In this document: positions 7,053 through 13,372 of the stretch, one piece after another
Layout: every line of letters starts with the position of its first letter
Numbering within the stretch: position 1 is the stretch's first letter
DNA from: Anaerolineae bacterium
Lineage (GTDB): Bacteria > Chloroflexota > Anaerolineae > JACIWR01
Assembly: GCA_021162125.1 (NCBI GenBank)
Contig: JAGGZG010000362.1
Coordinates: forward strand, 1 to 16,649
Direction: 5' to 3'
DNA length: 16,649 nt
Notes under the pieces: generated by a model
The model's database searches: none
What the model was told of the DNA's origin: nothing
Seen by the model: the letters and a program-made list of their open reading frames with translations, nothing else
Made by a program: the position numbers and the translations under genes

Positions 7053-7085
7053 CAAAGCCCCCCGCCGGGAAAGCAAGGGGCCTTG
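7053..7085 (-). other. Possible hairpin between livF and alr
   Basis: CAAAGCCCC (7053-7061) can pair with GGGGCCTTG (7077-7085) over nine positions with one G:T pair and a 15-base loop. No T run follows on the - strand, so it is a weak terminator candidate at best. It could alternatively shape the alr leader, since it lies just upstream of the alr ribosome binding site. Confidence 0.3.
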
Positions 7086-7135
7086 GCCATAAAAACAAGT
7101 TGGATGGCCTTTTCCAGTGGACTCGAGTTCAGCTG

Positions 7136-7843
7136 TTAACCGCCCAGGTATGCGCGGCGTACATTCGGGTTGGCCAGCAGCTCTTCAGACGTTCCCTCCA
7201 GGACAATGTTGCCGGTCTCCAACACGTATCCCCGGCCGGCCAGCTTGAGCGCCATGCGCGCGTTCTGCTCTACTAACAGGATAGTAGTGCCCTGCTGGTT
7301 GATCTCTCGCAAAATCTCGAAAATCTCGCGCACCAGGATAGGGGCCAGGCCCATTGAGGGTTCGTCCAGAAGCATGAGCCGGCCTCTGGTCATCAACGCG
7401 CGCCCCACGGCCAACATCTGCTGCTCGCCGCCGCTTAGGGTATCGCCCAACTGTTTTTTGCGCTCTCCCAGGCGGGGGAAGATTTCGTACACCCGCTGGA
7501 GGTCTTTGTGGATTTGTTCTTTGTCAGTCCGCGCGTAGGCCGCCAGCCGGAGGTTCTCCTCGATGGTGAGGTTGCCGAAGATGCGCCGCCCCTCCGGCAC
7601 GTGGGAGATGCCCATCTCCACGATTTTGTGTGCCGGGTGCTGGAGCAAATCCTGCCCATCGTAGATGATATTCCCTCCGGCGGGGGGGATCAGACCGGAG
7701 ATGGTCATCAGCGTGGTAGTTTTGCCCGCCCCATTCGCGCCAATCAGGGTGACGATCTCGCCCTCTTCCACCTCGAAGGAAATGCCATGCACGGCCTCGA
7801 TGTTGCCATACTTCACACGCAGGTCTTTCACGGAAAGCAGCAT
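7136..7843 (-). CDS. livF: Branched-chain amino-acid-type ABC transporter ATPase LivF
   Basis: 235 aa, the usual LivF length. It is one of the two ATPases that power import of branched-chain (or related) amino acids at the inner face of the membrane. The Walker A is GANGAGKT (35-42), the ABC signature LSGGEQQ (136-142), and the Walker B LMLLDEP (156-162). LLVEQN at the switch position has Gln where many ABC proteins have His, as is normal in LivF. The C-terminal end NPNVRRAYLGG is also typical. Its ATG overlaps the livG stop by one base (TGATG), pointing to coupled translation. It is the last gene of the liv cluster proper. Confidence 0.95.
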   Translation of the reverse strand: MLLSVKDLRVKYGNIEAVHGISFEVEEGEIVTLIGANGAGKTTTLMTISGLIPPAGGNIIYDGQDLLQHPAHKIVEMGISHVPEGRRIFGNLTIEENLRLAAYARTDKEQIHKDLQRVYEIFPRLGERKKQLGDTLSGGEQQMLAVGRALMTRGRLMLLDEPSMGLAPILVREIFEILREINQQGTTILLVEQNARMALKLAGRGYVLETGNIVLEGTSEELLANPNVRRAYLGG

Positions 7844-8610
7844 CAGATGCCCTCCTCCCCCAGGTATGCCTTCAACACACGGGGATTGCTTTGAATCTCG
7901 GCGGGTGTGCCCTCAGCGATGGTCTCCCCAAAGTCAATGACTTTGATGCGTTCGCAGATGCCCATGATCACCCGCATCTGGTGTTCGATAATCCAGATGG
8001 TCAGATCAAACTCCTTGCGAATCCACTGGATGAGCTTCAACAGCGTGTCAATCTCGCCGGGGTTCATCCCGGCCGCCGGCTCGTCCAACAGGAGAAGGCG
8101 GGGCTTGGTAGCCAGCGCGCGCACGATTTCCACCTCTCGCTGTTGGCCATAGGGCAGGTTGGCCACTATCTCGTCGGCAAGGTGGCGCAGCTCGAACACC
8201 TCGAGCAATTCCAGGGACCGTTTCTTGATCTCCTTTTCTTCATCGCGATAGCGCCGGGTGTGCAGGATCGAATCCACTACCCCATACCTGATCTGAGCGA
8301 ACTGGGCGATGCGGATGTTGTCCAGCACGCTGAGGTTGTTCCACAGGCGAATGGTCTGGAAGGTGCGACCAATGCCTTTGGCGGTAATCTGGTGGGGACG
8401 CAGACCGACCAGACTGTCGCCGTTGAGCCGTATGTCGCCTTGGGATGGGCGATAGGCCCCCGTGACCAGGTTAAAGATGGTTGTCTTGCCCGCGCCGTTG
8501 GGGCCAATCAGTCCGATGAGCTCCCCTTTCTCCAGATTGAGATTGAAGTCATAGACGGCCCGCAGACCGCCGAAGAAGTGGGTTAAGTGATTAATCTGCA
8601 GCAGGGGCAT
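7843..8610 (-). CDS. livG: Branched-chain amino-acid-type ABC transporter ATPase LivG
   Basis: 255 aa, normal for LivG. It is the partner ATPase of LivF. The Walker A is GPNGAGKT (36-43), the signature LPYGQQRE (152-159) is the variant form typical of LivG, the Walker B is RLLLLDEP (171-178), and IIEHQM carries the switch His (210). The LivG-specific GRTFQTIRLWNNLSVLDN follows Walker A. The ATG at 8610 lies inside the end of livM (20-base overlap) and has AAGGAGG nine bases upstream within livM, so the two are probably coupled. Confidence 0.95.
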   Translation of the reverse strand: MPLLQINHLTHFFGGLRAVYDFNLNLEKGELIGLIGPNGAGKTTIFNLVTGAYRPSQGDIRLNGDSLVGLRPHQITAKGIGRTFQTIRLWNNLSVLDNIRIAQFAQIRYGVVDSILHTRRYRDEEKEIKKRSLELLEVFELRHLADEIVANLPYGQQREVEIVRALATKPRLLLLDEPAAGMNPGEIDTLLKLIQWIRKEFDLTIWIIEHQMRVIMGICERIKVIDFGETIAEGTPAEIQSNPRVLKAYLGEEGI

Positions 8611-9970
8611 AACCCTTAACCTCCTTTGCCGGCCGGCGAAGTCCGAGCCGTTCCAGCGAGATGAAATCGGTCAACTCTTTGCCACCCATGATTCCCTCGC
8701 GGCGGTACATCATCAACAGGATGAGCATCAGCCAGACGAGCACTTTCTTCCAGACCTCCAGCGGTCGCAGCGCCTCCATGGCGACGGTGAAGATGCCCGC
8801 GCTCAGTACCGAGCCGGTGAGCGAGCCCATCCCTCCCAGGTAAACCATCACCAGCGCTTCGGTGGATTTGAAAATGGTGAACGTGCTAGGGTTAATGTAG
8901 CCCAGTACGTGCGCAAAGAGCCCACCGGCAACCCCGGCGAAGAAAGAGGAGATGGTGAAAGCCAGCACTTTGGTGTGTCTGGTGTTCACACTCATCAGCT
9001 CGGCAGCGATCTCGTCCTCGCGGATGGCGACCACGCCCTTGCCTTTGGTGGACGAGACGAAGTTATGGATCACCACCAGGGTGATCAGCACACCGATAAA
9101 CGTCCAGATGAGCAGCCAGGGGACGTTTATGACGCTGGTCATGGTCCTGAGCACTCCCTTCATGCCCATGAACCCCCGCGGCCCGCCGATCTTCTCGATG
9201 TTCTCGATGGCGCTTTTGATGATGAAGTTCACCGAGATGGTGACGATGGCCAGGTAGTCACCTCGTGTTTTGAATGAAGGGAAAGCCACCAGCAGCCCCG
9301 CTATCCCTGCTGCGATCCCGCCCACTATTAAAATCAAGGGGAACAAAATGATGGACCATCCCGCGCCTAACACTGGTGCGCCGAAAACGTCGTCCTGGGT
9401 AAACAGCCACACGGTCAGGAGAGAGGATACGTAGGCACCAACGGCCATGAACCCGGCGTGTCCACAGGAGAACTCTCCCATGTAACCATTGATCAGGTTC
9501 AGGCTGGAGGCCATGATAATGTTCACCCCGATGTACATCACCACCAGCAGGCGGTACCCTACCAGACCACCCCAGACCCACATGCTGAGGAACAGCGTGA
9601 CCATGTGTACGAGTCCGGTCAGCCATTCTGGTAGCGTGGACGTAAACCAGCGGACGGGTTTGGCCAGCACTCTGCCCACGAGCAGCGTTGGCAGGCCGTA
9701 GATCACCACGTCGTACACCAGGGCCGGGACGATGTAGAGAAGCATGGAGGGGATGGAGAGTAGCAATCCCCCCAGCCCACCGTCCATGTTCAGACGGCTG
9801 AGCGCGGCTGTGACACCGAAGAAGGCCGGTACTCCACCCAGACCAATGAGCAGACCGAACGCCTGACCGGCTACGATCTCCACACCGGTCGCCGCCAGAA
9901 ATCCGAGGAGATAAGCCAACAGGGGAATGCGTCCCAGGAACTCTTTGATTCTGCGTAGCAGTTGTGCCAT
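8591..9970 (-). CDS. livM: Branched-chain amino-acid-type ABC transporter permease LivM
   Basis: 459 aa. It is one of the two membrane permeases of the transporter. The family core runs from about residue 140: NLINGYMGEFSCGHAGFMAVGAYVSSLL is the conserved permease motif (near 158-185), and PSFKTRGDYLAIVTI (231-245) matches the ATPase-contact region. About 130 residues precede the core and contain several extra hydrophobic segments, so the protein is longer than the simplest family members. The ATG at 9970 is 15 bases after the livH stop, with an AGGA-type site upstream. It overlaps livG by 20 bases at its end. Confidence 0.93.
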   Translation of the reverse strand: MAQLLRRIKEFLGRIPLLAYLLGFLAATGVEIVAGQAFGLLIGLGGVPAFFGVTAALSRLNMDGGLGGLLLSIPSMLLYIVPALVYDVVIYGLPTLLVGRVLAKPVRWFTSTLPEWLTGLVHMVTLFLSMWVWGGLVGYRLLVVMYIGVNIIMASSLNLINGYMGEFSCGHAGFMAVGAYVSSLLTVWLFTQDDVFGAPVLGAGWSIILFPLILIVGGIAAGIAGLLVAFPSFKTRGDYLAIVTISVNFIIKSAIENIEKIGGPRGFMGMKGVLRTMTSVINVPWLLIWTFIGVLITLVVIHNFVSSTKGKGVVAIREDEIAAELMSVNTRHTKVLAFTISSFFAGVAGGLFAHVLGYINPSTFTIFKSTEALVMVYLGGMGSLTGSVLSAGIFTVAMEALRPLEVWKKVLVWLMLILLMMYRREGIMGGKELTDFISLERLGLRRPAKEVKGYAPAAD

Positions 9971-9984
9971 GATCCCAATCCTTC

Positions 9985-10935
9985 CTACACTTTCTGCCGA
10001 CGAGCCACGCCGAATATCCCGGTGGGCCGGACGACGAGGATGATGAGCAGTAGGGCATAGGCTACCAGGTCACGATAGGTGGAGGAGAGGAATGATAGCG
10101 CGGGGAATTGCCCCAGGGCCACCACGAAAATCTGGACGAAGCCCAGGATAAACCCTCCGACCATCGCCCCCCGGATGTCGCCGATACCCCCTACTACGGC
10201 GGCGATGAAGGCCTGCCATCCAACCAGCAGGCCCATGTATGGCTCGATGACCGGATATTGGACGGCGTACATCACTCCCGCTGCTGCCGCCAGTGAGGAA
10301 CCCAGGATGAAAGTGAGGGCGATGATTCTGTCCACCGGGACCCCCATCAGGGGCACGGCGAACTTGTCGTAGGAGATAGCCCGCATAGCCATGCCCGCTT
10401 TCGTCCGGCGAACGATTATTTGCAGGATGATCATCAACAGGAGTGAGATGACGATAATCAGCACCTTGAGCCAGGTGAAATTCAGATTTTCACCCAGGAT
10501 GCTGATCTCCACCGGCTGTTTCCACGTCTCCGGCAACAGGGGGGGCAGGTTACGCCGGCTGGCCCCCAGGGCCCCGAGGGTGATGTGTTCCAGCAGGAGG
10601 CCCACACCCAGGGCGGTGACCACGACCGAGAGACGGGGTGCTGTGCGCAGGGGGCGATAGGCCACCCGCTCGATGCCTACGCCCAGCATGGCGGTGAAGG
10701 CCATGGAGAACAGCAGGGTGAGGATGAATCCCCAGGGCCATCCTACTCCATGTCCGACCAGGAAGGTGGCCACGAAGTAACCGATAAAAGCCCCGGCCAT
10801 GAAGATGTCGCCGTGGGCGAAGTTGATGAGCAGGAGAACGCCGTACACCAACGTGTAACCCAGGGCAATCAGCGCGTAGATGCTACCTAACTGGACGGCG
10901 TTCAATAATTGTTGGAAGAAAAAGGCCATTGACAC
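9985..10935 (-). CDS. livH: Branched-chain amino-acid-type ABC transporter permease LivH
   Basis: 316 aa, in the usual range. It is the second membrane permease, with about eight hydrophobic segments. The motif LLLINFAHGDIFMAGAFIGYF (near 34-54) is the LivH hallmark, and RTKAGMAMRAISYDKFAVPLMG matches the conserved cytoplasmic loop that contacts the ATPases. I chose the GTG at 10935, which has GAGGAGG nine bases upstream; the ATG two codons later (10929) is possible but sits 15 bases from that site. It follows livJ after about 356 bases of repeat-rich spacer and is closely followed by livM. Confidence 0.94.
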   Translation of the reverse strand: MSMAFFFQQLLNAVQLGSIYALIALGYTLVYGVLLLINFAHGDIFMAGAFIGYFVATFLVGHGVGWPWGFILTLLFSMAFTAMLGVGIERVAYRPLRTAPRLSVVVTALGVGLLLEHITLGALGASRRNLPPLLPETWKQPVEISILGENLNFTWLKVLIIVISLLLMIILQIIVRRTKAGMAMRAISYDKFAVPLMGVPVDRIIALTFILGSSLAAAAGVMYAVQYPVIEPYMGLLVGWQAFIAAVVGGIGDIRGAMVGGFILGFVQIFVVALGQFPALSFLSSTYRDLVAYALLLIILVVRPTGIFGVARRQKV

Positions 10936-11016
10936 TTGACTCTACCTCCTCGCAGGACCGGATTTGCGTATGATAGAAGACTACCGAAAGCCTTGAGCCA
11001 AGGCGAGGGGTCAGCC

Positions 11017-11076
11017 GATTAATCCGATTAAACGGATAGGGTGATCGGCACATCGGATCCTGATTAGTCCGATTAA
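11017..11076. repeat. Pair of GATTAATCCGATTAA-type direct repeats
   Basis: The unit at 11017-11031 and the unit at 11062-11076 are 15 bases long and match at 14 positions, 45 bases apart. Further CGGAT/ATCGG pieces lie between them. This is the look of a degraded array of ATTAATCGG-type spacer repeats. Confidence 0.6.
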
Positions 11077-11130
11077 GAGCGTGTCTGAAAAATCGATTGG
11101 TGCCTTTGTGGTGAATTTTCGGACACCCTC
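11077..11130. repeat. 54-base hairpin element, possible miniature transposable element remnant
   Basis: The ends GAGCGTGTCTGAAAA (11077-11091) and TTTTCGGACACCCTC (11116-11130) form an imperfect terminal inverted repeat with one mismatch and one T:G pair. The central part is about 24 bases. No duplicated target site is certain, although TAA-like bases flank both sides. It could be a small MITE or an RNA hairpin in the liv transcript. Confidence 0.5.
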
Positions 11131-11153
11131 TAATACTACAACCGCACTTTGTC

Positions 11154-11180
11154 ATTCTGAGGCGCGAAGCGCCGAAGAAT
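11154..11180. repeat. GGCGC-GAA-GCGCC palindrome
   Basis: The arms ATTCTGAGGCGC and GCGCCGAAGAAT pair at 10 of 12 positions around GAA. From memory, TTCTGAG...GAAGAAT palindromes are dispersed repeats seen in many environmental bacterial genomes. The GAA loop matches that of the palindromes at 2615, 5670 and 5728. Confidence 0.6.
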
Positions 11181-11239
11181 CCCGTTTCCTGACTTGAAAT
11201 CGCAGTGCAACACGAGCGGCCTCTTGCGCCAAACGATGA

Positions 11240-11270
11240 GCCAGGGGACAGGGAATCCCTGGCCCCTGGC
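11240..11270 (-). terminator. Strong hairpin just after livJ (attenuator or mRNA-protecting hairpin)
   Basis: GCCAGGGGACAGGG (11240-11253) pairs with CCCTGGCCCCTGGC (11257-11270) with one mismatch and an AAT loop. It lies 21 bases past the livJ stop on the - strand. There is no T run, so full termination is unlikely. In binding-protein operons a hairpin here commonly lets the binding protein be made in excess over the permeases; that role is inferred. Confidence 0.55.
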
Positions 11271-11291
11271 AACATTTGACCCCGGTATGGG

Positions 11292-12476
11292 CTATTCCAT
11301 ACCCTCCGGGCAGGCGGACTTGTAGAACTCGAACTCGCCAGCATCGTTGATTTTGACGATGACCGCACACTTGAGGGGATCGCCCTCTTCGGTGAAAGTC
11401 ATCTTGCCGGTGATGCCGTCGAAGTTCTTGATCTTGGCCAAAGCGTCGCGGACGCACTTGCGGTCGGCTTTCAGGTCACCGGTCAGCTTGCCGCAGTCCT
11501 GGATGGCCTGGAAAGCGATGTGCATCACGTCGTAGGTCAGCGCGCCGACGTCGTCGGGCACGTAGCCATACTTCTCTTTGTACTTGTCAATGAACTCTTT
11601 GGTCTTCCCTTTGGCGCCGGCGGCGGCGTAGTGGGTGCTGAAGAAGGACCCCTTGCAAGGATCGCCGCACAGTTTCATCAGTTCCGCCGAACCCCAGCTA
11701 TCGGAGCCCAGGATGGGGACGGTGATGCCCAGTTCGCGGGCCTGCTTGACGATGAGCGGCACCTCGTCGTAGTATTGGGGCACAAAGAGGACGTCCGGCC
11801 CGGCGGCCTTGATCTTGGTGAGCTGGGCACTGAAGTCCTTGTCCTTGGTGGTGAAGGTCTCGAACGCTACCACTTCGCCGCCCATGGTCTCGAAAGCTTT
11901 CTTAAACTCCTCAGCCAGTCCCTTGGGGTAGTCGCTGGCCACGTCGTAGAGTACGGCGGCCTTCTTGGCTCCCAGCTCCTCCATGGCGAACTTGGCATCC
12001 ACCGGCCCCTGGAAGGGGTCGAGGAAGCAGCCACGGAAGACCCAGGGCCGGTCCTTGGTGGTGCGTGGGTTGGTGGACCAGGGGCTGATCATTGGGCACT
12101 CGTTGTCGTTGGCCACCTGGCCGGCGGGGATGGCCTGCTTGCTGGCCTGCGCGCCAACCATGATCAACACGTTGTCCTGGGTGATCAACTTGGTGGCGGC
12201 GGCGGTTGAGCCCTCGGCTGTGGATTCGTTGTCCTCGATGATGGTCTTTATCTTGTACTTCTTGCCACCGACCTCCAGCCCACCAGCGCTGTTGATCTCA
12301 TCCACGGCGATTTCGGCAGCGTACTTGGTGCCCTCGCCCACTTTGGGGATGTCTCCCGTCATCGGCGCGTTGATGCCGATCAGGATTTCCGAGGGCCCTC
12401 CGGCGGTTGGGCAGGCAGTCAATACCAGGCTGACCACGGCCAGCATCGCAATCAGGGGCAAAGCCTTCTTAAACAT
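11292..12476 (-). CDS. livJ: Branched-chain amino-acid-type ABC transporter substrate-binding lipoprotein
   Basis: 394 aa. The ATG at 12476 follows AAGGAGG at ideal distance; a GTG at 12497 would put that site inside the gene. Residues 1-21 are a lipoprotein signal with lipobox LTAC (Cys22), so the mature protein is tethered to the outside of the membrane and captures the amino acid for LivHM. The body matches the Leu/Ile/Val-binding family: ILIGINAPMTGD, AVDEINSAGG, IIEDNESTAEGSTAAATKLI, MVGAQASKQAIP, then a second lobe (KKAAVLYDVASDYPKGLAEEF, DVLFVPQYYDE). The mature part carries eight further cysteines, including CGDPC, that may form disulfides. Substrate specificity cannot be read from the sequence. 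It is first in the operon. Confidence 0.92.
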   Translation of the reverse strand: MFKKALPLIAMLAVVSLVLTACPTAGGPSEILIGINAPMTGDIPKVGEGTKYAAEIAVDEINSAGGLEVGGKKYKIKTIIEDNESTAEGSTAAATKLITQDNVLIMVGAQASKQAIPAGQVANDNECPMISPWSTNPRTTKDRPWVFRGCFLDPFQGPVDAKFAMEELGAKKAAVLYDVASDYPKGLAEEFKKAFETMGGEVVAFETFTTKDKDFSAQLTKIKAAGPDVLFVPQYYDEVPLIVKQARELGITVPILGSDSWGSAELMKLCGDPCKGSFFSTHYAAAGAKGKTKEFIDKYKEKYGYVPDDVGALTYDVMHIAFQAIQDCGKLTGDLKADRKCVRDALAKIKNFDGITGKMTFTEEGDPLKCAVIVKINDAGEFEFYKSACPEGME

Positions 12477-12826
12477 GTGCTCCTCCTTTTTGCTCACTTG
12501 TGTGGCAGATGACGCAACAATGTCACTGTGGGGAATACAAATAGAGTTATTTGCGCGTTCACCTCCTTCCGTTCCTGGTGAACTCTGTTCACCCGCTACA
12601 TGCTGCTATTATGTTTTATGAAACAAACTCGGTGACAACGATGTTAGTAAGCAATCGGTGCGGAAACAACTTGATGACGACGTCTGGAGGGAAAGGGCGT
12701 TGTCATAGGGGAGTGTAGAGGAGGACACTGACATCGTCACTGATGGATGATTGACCTCACTCGTTTTGGGGGAAGAACCGTATCAGCTTGAGGATGACCG
12801 GCCGATTCCGGCGCACATTGGGCAAT
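12477..12826 (-). promoter_or_regulatory. Long 5' leader of livJ (about 340 nt)
   Basis: Between the promoter at 12827-12855 and the livJ start I see no convincing gene. A short frame opens at an ATG about eight bases after the -10 (12818-12816), and a 41-codon frame lies at about 12736-12611; neither has a ribosome binding site. The leader contains the GGTGAAC half-site cluster at 12557-12593. Its length suggests post-initiation control, but I recognise no known riboswitch or T-box sequence. Confidence 0.45.
12557..12593. promoter_or_regulatory. Operator-like or switch-like GGTGAAC half-site cluster
   Basis: On the + strand GGTGAAC (12577-12583) and GTTCACC (12587-12593) form a perfect 7-bp palindrome with a 3-base spacer, and a third GTTCACC lies at 12557-12563, exactly 30 bases from the second. 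In the livJ transcript the middle half-site could pair with either outer one, and one of these overlaps a full Shine-Dalgarno-like AAGGAGGTGA (12568-12559) that has no start codon in range. It could be a repressor site or alternative RNA hairpins. Confidence 0.5.
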
Positions 12827-12855
12827 ATTATATCGTATGAGGCGCGATTTGTCAA
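12827..12855 (-). promoter_or_regulatory. Perfect-consensus sigma-70-type promoter for the liv operon
   Basis: Read on the - strand: TTGACA (12855-12850), a 17-base spacer, then TATAAT (12832-12827). Both hexamers match the consensus fully and the spacing is optimal. It points towards livJ, and no other gene on that strand starts between it and livJ. Transcription would begin near 12819. Confidence 0.8.
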
Positions 12856-12931
12856 CAACGAGCTGGTGATAAACTTCAGTCGGCGGGGCAGATTCGTAGC
12901 CTACGGGATTTGGGTGGGATGGTGTGACCGG

Positions 12932-13372
12932 CTACAGAAGCAGACCCCGCTTGCCCCACACGTAGACGATGACGAAGCTGCCGAAGGCCAGCACCCAGAC
13001 GTGGATCACCATCTCGGTCGCCACGTCGAAGTTCACTGGCCAGTATAGGCCGTTCTGGAAGAAGAACAGGGCGTCCATCAGGCCCAGGAAGATGAGCGCA
13101 CCTCCCGCTACCAGGCTGAAAAGCAATCCCCAGGGCCGCATCTTCCACAGGCCCATCGCCCCCGCCAGGCAAACGACGGCCATCCACGCATCCGCCGCCG
13201 GGAAGGATCGCTCCCACAGGAACCAACCTTCACATTCGCGGGCCAGGAATGACTGGCTCTGCCCCTCGTAGTCGGCGAAAAAGACTACCCAGAAGGCCAT
13301 CGTCAGCACGGCGGTGACGACCATCAAAATGGCAACGGCAGTAACTCCCGCTGGGCGTGTAGTCTCACTCAC
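12932..13372 (-). CDS. Small four-helix membrane protein, unknown function, coupled to the CHAT gene
   Basis: 146 aa, starting at the GTG 13372. The start lies inside the end of the upstream protease gene (8-base overlap, with GAGGGG just upstream), so translation is probably coupled. I do not recognise the family. Hydrophobic segments lie at about 11-33, 58-77, 80-104 and 120-139. A first loop of about 24 residues (DYEGQSQSFLARECEGWFLWERS) contains a Cys and many charged and aromatic residues. The C-terminus is short and basic (WGKRGLLL). Because the coupled partner carries a caspase-like protease domain on the cytoplasmic side, this protein might be a substrate, regulator or membrane effector; that is inference only. 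It could also be an unrelated small membrane protein. Confidence 0.75.
   Translation of the reverse strand: MSETTRPAGVTAVAILMVVTAVLTMAFWVVFFADYEGQSQSFLARECEGWFLWERSFPAADAWMAVVCLAGAMGLWKMRPWGLLFSLVAGGALIFLGLMDALFFFQNGLYWPVNFDVATEMVIHVWVLAFGSFVIVYVWGKRGLLL

Larger units (their letters stand above)
10936..11291. other. Repeat-rich spacer between livJ and livH
   Basis: This 356-base gap holds no credible gene. It contains, from left to right, two near-identical GATTA(A/G)TCCGATTAA units, a 54-base imperfect hairpin, a GGCGC-centred palindrome, and a strong hairpin just after the livJ stop. Open frames that cross it are repeat translation only. Confidence 0.75.

Noticed and set aside
7025..7090. 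Upstream ATG start for alr
   Set aside because: No ribosome binding site; the GTG at 7024 has one and puts the PLP lysine at position 39 as in characterised enzymes.
7891..8586. Long open frame (231 codons) on the + strand opposite livG
   Set aside because: It lies wholly opposite a clear LivG with all ATPase motifs; its translation shows no family motif. It is a shadow caused by GC-rich codon use.
11077..11130. Complete insertion sequence
   Set aside because: Only about 54 bases with inverted ends and no transposase; at most a miniature element or remnant.
11520..12209. Long open frame (229 codons) on the + strand opposite livJ
   Set aside because: Gly/Leu/Val/His-rich translation without motifs, opposite a well-supported binding protein gene.
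12611..12736. A 41-codon frame in the livJ leader as a possible attenuator peptide
   Set aside because: No ribosome binding site and no run of Leu, Ile or Val codons followed by a terminator; I could not support translation.
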